Assembly: GCA_013368325.1 (NCBI GenBank)
Contig: JAACJK010000164.1
Span: 682,001 to 746,000, forward strand
DNA length: 64,000 nt
Reading direction: 5' to 3'
Source of the DNA: Ephemerocybe angulata
Taxonomy: Eukaryota > Basidiomycota > Agaricomycetes > Agaricales > Psathyrellaceae
Shown here one piece after another: positions 1 through 8,886 of this stretch; the first letter of the stretch is position 1, and each line of letters starts with the position of its first letter. A program made the position numbers and the translations under genes. The notes under the pieces are model-generated. The model was not told the DNA's origin. It searched no databases and saw nothing but the letters and a program-made list of their open reading frames with translations.

Positions 1-455
1 TAACGTGGTAGAACCAGCCGATGTTGCGGTGCAGCCAGCGCTCCTGGTCGTGGAAAAGGGGGTCGAGCAGCATCTCGAACGTGTATATTGACGCTAGGGA
101 GAGGGTGTTGAGGCCTACGGACTTGTACATGTTCCCCCGTATCTCCGGGTCGCTTTAGTGCGTTGTGCATGTATCATTCCAGATCAAGCAGGAGGTGAGA
201 GTCGGAGAATGCACAGGGAAAGGAACCTCTGTCAGTCGCGTTATAGAGAAATAAAGGTTTACGAACTCACCTCCGTATCGTCCTATAGACCACATTCCAG
301 CGAAAGGCATCATACAAGCCAAGCCACGCCCACTTCGCCTGCAGCAACAGCGACTCGCCAACAGAAAGGAAAGTCGGGTACGACTGCCTTGGGGTCGTCC
401 GCTGTGACGGGCTGTACTGGAAGGATTCAGGCTTGCTGGGCCGATATGAGCTCAT
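1..455 (-). CDS. EI24-like multi-pass membrane protein, N-terminal part only
   Basis: This minus-strand gene is cut by the left edge of the window. Two exons are visible, 455-271 and 152-1, joined by a 118-nt intron (270-153, donor GTGAGT, acceptor AAAG) that keeps frame. About 112 residues are seen. The chosen start gives a short Ser/Thr-rich leader, then hydrophobic stretches with motifs such as SLLLQAKWAWLGLYDAFRW and LASIYTFEMLLDPLFHD and a trailing RNIGWFYHV. From memory this matches fungal EI24 (etoposide-induced 2.4) family proteins, which are ER membrane proteins linked to autophagy. That assignment is from memory and unverified. An upstream in-frame ATG at 563 would add 36 residues. 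The C-terminal part lies outside the window. Confidence 0.5.
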
Positions 456-937
456 ATCTACTCGCTGCAGCCGACCGGGCCTCGTGCCGTTGGTCGTGGT
501 ATGGGGAATAGGGACACATTCCTCTGACGTAGGTCGCCAAAACCGAACCCTAACCTTACTCAATCACTCGGCGTTGATCGCTCGAGCGCTTGCTGGACCC
601 ACCTGCTCCCGCTCGTACTCCGAGGAAACTCCTAGATCGGGCTTCCTGGGCTTGATAACTGCTGACAACCGCTGGAACATAAACCTCTGATGACGAAAAG
701 CACTCGTTCATATTCATAGCTCAGAGATTCATAACGGAATGCATAGTCGGGGTCCATAAGTACTAACGGGAATATAAGAACCAGAAGGAAGAAGATAGCG
801 TAGGCGATGCAGTACAAAGTACAGGTGTAATAAATTAACAATACAAGAAATAAACATCGAAAATGCCAGGAAAGTCAGATGCAAAGAAGTACAAGTGCCC
901 ACTAGAGAGCGAGCCCAACCAAGGAAGGAAGAGTCGA
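456..937. other. intergenic, upstream of the EI24-like gene and downstream of H1
   Basis: This 480-nt gap lies between the start of the EI24-like gene and the stop of histone H1. Open frames here are short and look random. The stretch near 770-900 is A/T-richer, as expected for the H1 3' end. I see no gene in it. Confidence 0.5.
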
Positions 938-2053
938 TTATGATGATTTCTTAGTGGCCTGAGGGAGAAAGCAGTTCATTAGTCGATGTCAAAGACATGG
1001 GAAGAGAAACAAACATACCGTTCGCTTCGTTGTTGACTTGGCGGCGGGCTTAGCAGCAGCAGCCTTCTTCGCAGGGGCCTTCTTCGCGGCGGTCTTTGCT
1101 TTCGTTGCGGGTGTGGTGCCAGTCACAGCCTTCTTCGCAGGTGCGCGCTTGGCGGCAGCGGTGGGCTTCTTGGCCGGAGCAGCCTTGGCCTTGCCAGCGG
1201 TGGTCTTCTTCGCGGCAGCGGGCTTCTTAGCAGCAGGCGCCTTCTTTGCGGCGGCGGCGGGGGCCTTCTTCTCAGCGGCGGGCTTGGCCTTGGTGGTTGT
1301 GGCCTTTGCAGCAGCCTTGGGCTTCGCGGCGGGGGCAGCCTTGGCCTTGGAGGCAGGCTTGGTAGCGGTCTTGGAGACGGGCTTGTTCTGTGAGACATGT
1401 TTAGAACGGGAATGCGGTGCAGTTAATCAGGCAACGTACCTCCTTGGTGGCCTCGCCGGCGACAGGCTTGGTCTTGGGAGCGAGCTTGACACGTCCCGAA
1501 GGTCCTAGCAGACGATGAGGACGACGTTGAGAAATTTTCATGGTAGGACGTACCCTTGGGGAGGACGAAGGTACCCTTCTCGGCACCGTTGGCAATCGCG
1601 CGAGAGAGCTGTGTCGTCTGGGCGGCGCCGAACTGGATCTTGTACTTCTCCTCAACATACCTGGGAAAGGGCCCGTTAGAACGAGGGATACAAGGTTGGA
1701 TCGAAGATGACAACACACTTTTTGATCTGTGGTCTTGAGACACCAACACGGGCCTCTTCCTTGTGATCGGCGATGCATTCCTGTGTGCAAAGATGTTCGA
1801 TGAGCGCCTCGTTTGACGAAGAATACCACCGCATACGAGGACCAGTTGCAAGTCCCCATCATGGATACCATCGATCCCAGGTAGGGCGACGAGCAGCGGT
1901 GATGAAGAGAATATTTACCTTGATCATATCGGCCCAGGGAGGGTGGGCGGCGGCGGCAGCCTTGGGTGCAGCAGCCTTCTTGGCGGGTTTCGCGGCGGCA
2001 GGCTTAGCAGCGGCCTTGGTGGCCTTGGTAGTGGAGGCGGCAGCGCGGGGCAT
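938..2053 (-). CDS. Linker histone H1
   Basis: Linker histone that binds the nucleosome dyad and linker DNA and compacts chromatin. Six exons (2053-1919, 1780-1719, 1660-1554, 1504-1440, 1387-1019, 958-938) splice in frame to 252 residues. The N-terminal tail (about 1-36) is rich in Ala, Lys and Pro. It is followed by a winged-helix H15 globular domain (about 37-115), seen as HPPWADMIK, then VSRPQIKKYVEEKYKIQF, then LSRAIANGAEKGTFVLPKG and SGRVKLAPK. The rest is a long Lys/Ala/Pro tail with repeated AAKKAPAAKK-like units ending in KKSS. Size and domain order fit fungal H1. A TATA-like box and ACGCG elements lie upstream. The Ala-rich open frame on the plus strand at 1038-1508 is its antisense shadow. 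Confidence 0.95.
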
Positions 2054-2144
2054 TGTGAGGGAAGGGAAGGAAGATAGATTTGGCGGCGGGATGGGGGACT
2101 TGTGTGGGCGAAAAGGGGGATGATAGCGCTTGAATCGCCTCCGC

Positions 2145-2152
2145 TATTTATA
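2145..2152 (-). promoter_or_regulatory. TATA-like box of histone H1
   Basis: On the minus strand the sequence reads TATAAATA, about 90 nt upstream of the H1 start codon at 2053. Spacing and sequence fit a core promoter TATA element. A CACGTG E-box follows further upstream near 2172. Confidence 0.6.
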
Positions 2153-2376
2153 CAAACGCGGCCGCGTCAATGCACGTGACATGCGAATCAAGTCAATCAA
2201 CAAGCATTTTGCAAGCCGTTTAGAGCCGCCCACAAACGTGTGATCCTATCTCAAAAAGCACAGGCGGGTAGGGTAGTATCTCTAGTACTGCTTTATGTAT
2301 TTTGAATTGCTATCAGAGAGGAACTGGTCTTTTAATCGGGGACGCAAGAAGGTGTGTTTATCGCCTCTGCAATCAA

Positions 2377-2396
2377 ACGCGTCGACGCGACACGCG
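2377..2396. promoter_or_regulatory. Cluster of ACGCG (MCB-like) cores between H1 and the MZM1/RF-1 gene
   Basis: One exact ACGCGT (2377-2382) is followed by ACGCG at 2385-2389 and 2392-2396, so three cores fall within 20 nt. ACGCGT is the fungal MluI cell-cycle box bound by MBF-type factors at S-phase genes. The cluster sits about 325 nt upstream of H1 and about 110 nt upstream of the divergent MZM1/RF-1 start. Control of H1 in S phase is an inference. Confidence 0.45.
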
Positions 2397-2503
2397 AGCG
2401 CGATTCACGTGAGGTGCCTTAAGCGCAGGCAATTGATCCGTGCGCGGACTCCGGGGACCAACCACACTCGGTAAATTTCGTACGCTGCTTGCTTGGGCCC
2501 CTC

Positions 2504-3658
2504 ATGTCCATTACACCAACCCTCAAGGCTGCTGCCCGCGCCGCATACCGGGATGTTTGGAGAGCATCAACTGTGACCTTTAGAGGTATTTCAATCATAA
2601 TCTCGGATAAATAGACTTCTGACAAGGTTATAGGCGACGAGACCGTTCTGCAAGGTATACGTCACAGCAGCTGTGTGCGGGGTATCGTGCTCATACTGTG
2701 CAGCATTCCGGCAGAAGATTCGCATAGACGCTACGAACGCGGCCAGGGAGGCGACGACACCTGAGAGCTACGAACAGTCAACGAAGCTCTTTCGTGACAT
2801 TGCAGTCGTTCTCCGCCATAACATCGTCCAGGCTTCCAAAGTCAGGCAAATGGAGGATGGAAAAGACCTTTACAGTCCGTCTCACTATTCCTATGGAATG
2901 CGCTCTGCACCCTAACATCCCTCCCTCTCAGGGGTGCACATGCGAAGCGAAACAGAGCTCGGGGACAACTACAGCATCAAGAACCCCGCCCCCGTCGACA
3001 CCTCCAGCCGGAGTGCACGGAAACGGTATGCTCACAACTCTATACCACGACAACTTTGGGAACCCTGATCCAAAGTGAAAAACTAGATGCTGCTCCGCCT
3101 AAAGAGGCGTCAGACTTCCCCGTCTTCTACTCCGCTCTAAAGCGTGCCCACAAGGAGAGGATTGTACCAGAGTTGCGGGAGGAGGACCTCGAGGAGTCGT
3201 TCGTTCGTGGTACGCCTTCTCTCTCTATTCCCCTTGTGACCGAGCTCAAGTTTATGCTGCGTGTAGGGAGTGGTCCGGTATGCGCTGTCGTAGTCTCGTC
3301 TGTACCGCATGGTGACACCTGTAGTAGGGCGGGCAATCGATCAATAAAACAGAAAACAACGTCCAATTGCTGCATAAACCGACAGGGCTCCGGGTAGCGT
3401 GCCAGGACACCCGGTCCCTCTCGCAGAACAGAAGTCGTGCTCGGAAATGGCTCCTGGAGAAGGTTTGTCGTTCTCTGTGCCGTCCGCAGTCTCGGTTATA
3501 AGGGTGTTTTGTAGCTCGACAGGTTGATGAACCCCGGCATGTCCAAGGAAGATATGAAGGCGGCCAAGCAGCGGGAACGGGAACGCAGGCGGCGAAAGAA
3601 GGCTAAGAAGCGGGACCAGGCGAGAGCGGCTGCAAAGGACAAGGATGTAGAGGACTAG
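2504..3658 (+). CDS. Predicted fusion: MZM1/LYRM7-type complex III assembly factor joined to an RF-1-domain (GGQ) mitochondrial peptidyl-tRNA hydrolase
   Basis: Eight exons (2504-2585, 2634-2654, 2704-2874, 2932-3025, 3076-3209, 3267-3277, 3328-3462, 3515-3658) join in one frame to 263 residues. Residues 1-122 look like the LYR-type factor MZM1, which stabilises the Rieske protein before insertion into complex [34 protein letters not shown] and the family ending [13 protein letters not shown] are visible. Residues from about 140 match the RF-1-domain rescue factors (MTRFR/C12orf65, yeast Rso55): [36 protein letters not shown] and a basic tail. The GGQ loop (172-174) is intact. The RF-1 half has no usable ATG of its own. 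If intron 3026-3075 is retained, translation stops at 3068 and gives MZM1 alone (136 residues). The family calls are strong, but whether it is one protein or two is unproven. Confidence 0.7.
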
Positions 3659-3795
3659 ATTAAGACTAGACATAGCAATGGATTCGGTTATACCAGCATA
3701 GCGACGGCACATGCCGACGTTAGCGTGCATTGATGGAATCGAGATACCTTGCTCTCTCTCTTCACTGATCAAGCTTCAAACTAGCTTCGTTAAAC

Positions 3796-5761
3796 ATGGC
3801 TACCCCGGCTACAGGTCTGCATTCACTGGCCACGATCATCAAGCGGTACGATAACCCAGTACCTACTATACGAGAGAACCATGATCCTGATCAGGCCCCA
3901 GCCTCGAGGCAGCGACCTCGAGAATCGAAGACATCGTTGCGACCCAGGGCACTATACTCCCTCAAGCCGCAGCTGACTCCGCCTCTGCCCCCGCACAGGC
4001 ACAACCCAAAGCTCCAGCTGGAGCCCCAGCTCCTCCCCCGCCGCCACCCCCTCCTCCGCCACCTCCAGTCGCCGCCGCAGCCCCGGCTCAAGAGACACCA
4101 CAGAGCATAACAGCCTTTGACGAAAAGGTCATCGATGCGAAAGTCAAGAAGTTCGTCGAGCTGAGCAACGGCCTCGGTGCTGCGAGCATCGCTGAACTGG
4201 TGCGTGACGTGGTCCTGCTTCCAACCGAGCCGCCTGCCCCTGACGCGTTGTCGCCCTCGCCCGCAGGCCGGCCTTGTCGAGAAACAGTACACCGCGGTCC
4301 GCGCCTTCCTGCTGACGGCGGCGACGTGTCAGAAGCCCGACGAGAAGGCCTTTGCGGGGGTCGTGGACCAGGTTGGGGATACCGTCGGCGCCATCTCGAA
4401 GGCGCGGGACTCGCATAGGAAGGATGCGAAGTGGTCTACCTATTTGACTATGATCGCTGAGGGCGCGCCGGGTGTTGGCTGGATTATCAACGTGAGTCCG
4501 TATCGCGGGGAGTTGACCTGTGTCCGGTACTGAGTGTGTTGCGTTGTTAGCCCAAGCCTCTCGGTGTTGTCGATGGAACCAAGGAGTCTGTTGTGTACTA
4601 CCTCAACAAGGTCATCAAGGAATGCGACAAGTACGTCGACCTCCATTGTCATAGCATGTATCTCGCTCTAACAAAGACGCTACAGGAACCCCCAGCACAC
4701 CGAATGGGCTCGCTCCTACTCGAGCATCTTCGACGCCCTCCGCGACTACGTGAAGGAATACCACCTCACCGGCGTCGTCTGGAACGCCAAGGTAACGAGC
4801 CTCCCCACCCCACCCACACCCTTCACTAACAACCATCTCCAGGGCATCCCCTACGACCAATACAAAGCCCAATCCTCTTCAGCCCCCGCAGCAGGCGGCC
4901 CTCCCCCGCCCCCGCCTCCCCCACCTCCCAAGGCCGCTCCTGCTCCCGCAGGCGGCGCCGCGGCGGTCTTCGCCGAGCTCAACAAGGGCGAGGATATCAC
5001 CAAGACGCTGCGCAAGGTCGACAAGAGCGAGATGACGCACAAAAACCCTGCGCTGCGCGCGGGCAGCGTCGTCCCCGCGTCCGTCGCGTCCCCCGCCGCG
5101 GCGGGCAAGAAACCCGTCAGGCCCGCGAAGCCTTCTGCGCTTGCGGGGAAGAAGCCGCCCAAGTTCGTGTTGGACGCGAATAAGTGGCTCATTGTAAGTG
5201 TTTCTCTAGCGTGTGTGTTGTGCTAGTGGGAGTGGGATACTGATTGGAGTGGTTGTAGGAGTACCAAGAGAACGAGAGCTCGCTTGTTGTTGAGAATGTG
5301 GAGATTAACCAGTCGGTCAACATCTTTGGATGCAAGAACTCGACTATCATAATCAAAGGCAAAGTGAACGCCGTCACCATCTGTACGTCCTCCTCCCCTT
5401 CCACCCACCGCTGTCACTGACACTCGCCTCCCCACCCACAGTCAACAGCGTCAAAACCTCCGTCCTCGTCGAATCCGTCGTCTCCTCCGTCTCAGTCACA
5501 TCCTCGCCGTCCTTCGCGATCCAAGTGACAGGCACCGCGCCCATGATCCAGATCGACTCGACGGACTCGGGCCAGATCTACCTCAGCAAGGACAGCCTCC
5601 ACGCGGAGATCACGACCGCCAAGTGCAGCGCCATTAATGTGAGCATACCCGTGCCTGGGGAGGAGGAAGGTGTGTTTGCGGAGCAGCCTGTGCCCGAGAT
5701 GTTGAAGACCGTGGTGAAGGACGGGAAGCTTGTTACGAGTATTGTTGAGCATAGTGGTTGA
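3796..5761 (+). CDS. SRV2: Adenylyl cyclase-associated protein CAP/Srv2
   Basis: Actin-monomer recycling protein that also binds adenylyl cyclase in fungi. Eight exons (3796-3845, 3902-4199, 4267-4491, 4551-4630, 4686-4791, 4843-5193, 5259-5382, 5442-5761) give 517 residues. In order there is a short coiled coil (LEAATSRIEDIV, about 18-30), a first polyproline run (about 55-70), the helical folded domain (FDEKVIDAKVKKFVELSNG to DYVKEYHLTGVVWN, about 85-255), a second polyproline run, a WH2-like stretch (ITKTLRKVDKSEMTHKNP), and the C-terminal beta-helix CARP domain (PPKFVLDANKWLIEYQE, NIFGCKNSTIIIKGKVNAVT). All parts are present. Length matches fungal CAP proteins. Confidence 0.95.
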
Positions 5762-6409
5762 GAGTTTGTGTTGGGAGTGTTTGGATTAATACCCGTATAG
5801 TGGATGGAATTATGGAATGGTACATTTAATTGCGGTTATATTGAGATGTCTATGAAGCAGCTTGACGCGACGGGAACGAACGCAGTGCCATCTAATCCTC
5901 GTCCGACATCTATCTACGTAGGTATCTTGCGACAAGGTTCCTTACGACGTACCTCCTCCACATACCAAGAAAGTACGCACCTTATCGAGACCACCTGTCC
6001 CAATCATCGGGTCGAAGTCCCGAACGCCTTCCAGGCCATCTCTAGTCCACAGCAAGACAAATTACGCATTATCATATCATAGGATACCATGAAAAGAAAG
6101 TTCAATATCGTTTCGAAGCAAGGGTGACATAAACTGAAGAATACTCACACAAAAACGTGTGTCGGGCCCTGTGCATCGTGCCGCACCACCACAACTCGTG
6201 CAGGCAGGCTGGCCAATCGATAACCAGCCTGGACATGCATCGTGGCCAGGAAGATTAATGTGTTTGGAACCCCGCCCTTCAAATCCGATGTATGAAGATT
6301 GAAGATAAGGCAGGGTTCTGGGACGCTCGGCGTCTCGTGTGGTTGGTTCCCTATCCCGGGCTGCAATGGGAAGGGAGGAAGATGTGAGTGTGAAACAAGG
6401 AGGAAGGGG
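5762..6409. other. intergenic between convergent CAP and TFIIB-like genes
   Basis: This 650-nt gap lies between two stop codons. Only short open frames without family signals are present. It probably holds the two 3' untranslated regions. Confidence 0.5.
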
Positions 6410-8498
6410 TTAGTCGTACTCTTGTTCGTATCTAGTTTCGTAGGAGTCGAACTCGGCGGGGCTTGCTGGGCGCCAGTCGTCTAGTTGGAGGATGATCTCT
6501 TCGCCCGTGTCATTGGCGAGGGAAGCGCGATCTGCTTTCCCTGTACGACTGCGCTGCTGAACGTCGCCGAGATCGTCCTCCTCTTGAATAATCTGTTGTA
6601 CCGAGCTTATGTCTTCGTCGCCGTCGTCGTCCATGCCCAGGGCAGAATCAAGGCCGAGCAGTGAAAAGCCATCCTGATCGCCACCGTCGTGATATTCGTC
6701 GTCGATTTCGCCCTCCCCGTCCTCGTCACTGCCAGGCTCGCCCTGCATGAACTTCGCAAGCGCCTCGAGGTTGACCCTCGATTTCTTCGGTGCCGGCTGC
6801 CGCAGTCCTTCCGTTCCCGCTTGAACCCGCTTACGCTTGTTTCTCCTCTCTTCCTTCCTCTTTCTCTCTGCGTCCCGAGACGCCTTGACTTCCTCATCAC
6901 CGTCGTCGTCGTCGTCGTCTGAATACTGCAGGATCCGCCCAATCATCTCTACTTCCTCGTCGTTGCGAAGGAAACCCTCCAGCTCGCCTTCGGCAAAGAG
7001 CTCCTCGTCCTTTATGACGTCTTCGTCGGATCCTCCACGAGCTGCAGCGAGCAACTGGAGGCGGGTAGGCGGCCTAGGTCCGACCGACGATAGGGAAGCC
7101 GTCGAGAGCACGTAAGAGGTGAGCGGGAACTTTGATACTGAAGGTTTAGCTTGTGCCGAGTCGCGCTTTTTTGGGGCGGCGGGCGCGTTAAAAGGGTTCA
7201 GAAGAAATCTACTTGCTTCGTCTAACGAGTGGTGGATTTTGCGTCGCTTAGCTGCGCGATCGTCGTCGCCGGCTTGTACGTCTGCATCAGCGGTTGGGCG
7301 CTTAACATCTTGCTCGGCGCCGCTGCTGGGGATAGTAGTAGCAGTATCGTCTTCCGGTTCGTGATCCTCGTCATCCTTCTCGTCGTCGCTGTCGAGCACG
7401 AGGAGAGGATCAGGCAGGAGGGTGTTCTGGAGAATTTCCTCGTTGAAGCGTATCACGTCCTTCAGGCCACGCGCGACGACAAGGCGTTTGGAGAGCTTTG
7501 CCCTGCCGCCCTTCTGCCGGTAGCCTTCAAGCCATGGGACCTTCTCTATGAGCAGCGCAACCTGATCCTGGATGATCTTGTATTGCGACATGACAACGCC
7601 TTTGCCTACGTGACAGCGTGCAGCCAAGCATTTCGCCAAGTCTCCGATAGAACCGAGGGTGTCTCTGCTCTCTGCTTCGAGCGATAGCATAAATATGGCA
7701 CATGCAGTGGAAGCCGCTGAGGACTTGGTGTTGCCGTCCGAGGGGCAGTTGCGGGTGAGGGTTCGGCCGAGCGCGGCGGCGGTATTCGACACGGAGAGAA
7801 GCGAGAGCTGTCGTAAAGAGGCTAAGAGAGGAGTAGGAAGGTCGTGCCCCGGTGTCTGGTCTTGCAAGATTGTAGTCAAGTATGATTGAAGGGTGGCAAT
7901 GTAGACGGAAGGATCAACGGTTATAGTTGTTATCTTCAAGGCAGCGGCTAGCGAGATAAATGTCCGGGAGAGCAGGTGGGGTGAGCAGCGGAGAAGAGTA
8001 GCGATGTCATGGATAGAATCAGGGCGATTAGATTCCCGGAGGGCGAGCGATAGGCATACGCCTGCGACTGTCCTTGCCCTCGAGCCCCACCGGAAATAGC
8101 CAATGGCCCTGGCCTGATTGAAGAGCACCGTAGCGCGTGGCGTCAATCCGGGGGCGTTCATTGATACCGCGAGGGATTTAATAAAGTTCGCCATTGTTAA
8201 CTGGAAACAGTCGGTCAGGCGGGCAGGAGGAAGCTAAAAAAGTTGGGGTACCCACCGCGTTCTTCTGATCCCTGATGCCCTGGCCCTGGCCCGCCAGAGT
8301 GTAGTTTGAGCGCGTCTTGAGAAAATTTGGGGCTGCAGGGTCCCTGAGCCCGAGATCGTGGTGCATGCCCTCTGTGTGCCAGTCGCTGCTGGTGAGGATG
8401 ACCTGGGCAGGGTCTGCCAGGTTCCCGCATTGTGTGCATATGTCTGAGGACGCTGCATCGTCCCAGACTGTAGGGCCGCCGCACTCTGTGCAGGGCAT
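6410..8498 (-). CDS. Divergent TFIIB-family protein (zinc ribbon plus cyclin fold, BRF-like)
   Basis: Two exons (8498-8256 and 8200-6410) give 677 residues. The N-terminus has a zinc ribbon with Cys3, Cys6, Cys21 and Cys24 (CTECGG, DICTQCGN). Two cyclin-like regions follow: about 85-165 (TVAGVCLSLALRES, LLSRTFISLAAAL) and a weaker one to about 290. The remaining half is low-complexity, with Asp/Glu runs and basic patches, as in TFIIIB subunits. The layout fits BRF1/BRF2-type RNA polymerase III factors. However, the second cyclin repeat lacks the usual GRRP-type TFIIB signature, so the exact orthology is uncertain. The start was chosen at MPCTECGG because an upstream ATG would put extra hydrophobic residues before the ribbon. 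Confidence 0.65.
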
Positions 8499-8841
8499 GA
8501 CCGCTGAGACGGTGGTGATCCGGCAAGAACAAGGTAGAAGACGAAGAGACAGCTGGATGAGTCCGGTGACCAAGCGCCCGACGGTGGCGGTGCCGCTGCG
8601 TCATGTGCACCCGGGGGCGGCGAGGCGCTGGCCAGGTTTCGACCCTTTTACGTCGTCTGGGGCTCTATCAGACTTCTGTCGGTTCCATATCAAGGTGAAA
8701 AGATAAAGAAAAGAACCTCAGAGACCGGCGCCACAACACCAGAATTTCTGGCTTCTGTGGGGCACCAAAAATGACAGTGGAAACCCTGTCCTTGGTCCAG
8801 GGCCTGCCGTTTACGGAGAATGCCAGCCCTGCTATTTTTGC

Positions 8842-8848
8842 TATAAAG
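8842..8848 (+). promoter_or_regulatory. TATA box of trehalose phosphorylase
   Basis: TATAAAG lies 45 nt upstream of the ATG at 8887. This would allow a short leader and fits a highly expressed metabolic gene. Confidence 0.55.
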
Positions 8849-8886
8849 CTCGATCGCCTGGTCCATCCTCTTCTTCCTCACCAGCC

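Noticed and set aside
1038..1508. Long Ala/Phe-rich open frame on the plus strand
   Set aside because: It is the antisense shadow of the Lys/Ala-rich tail of histone H1; the minus frame has the H1 domain and correct splice sites.
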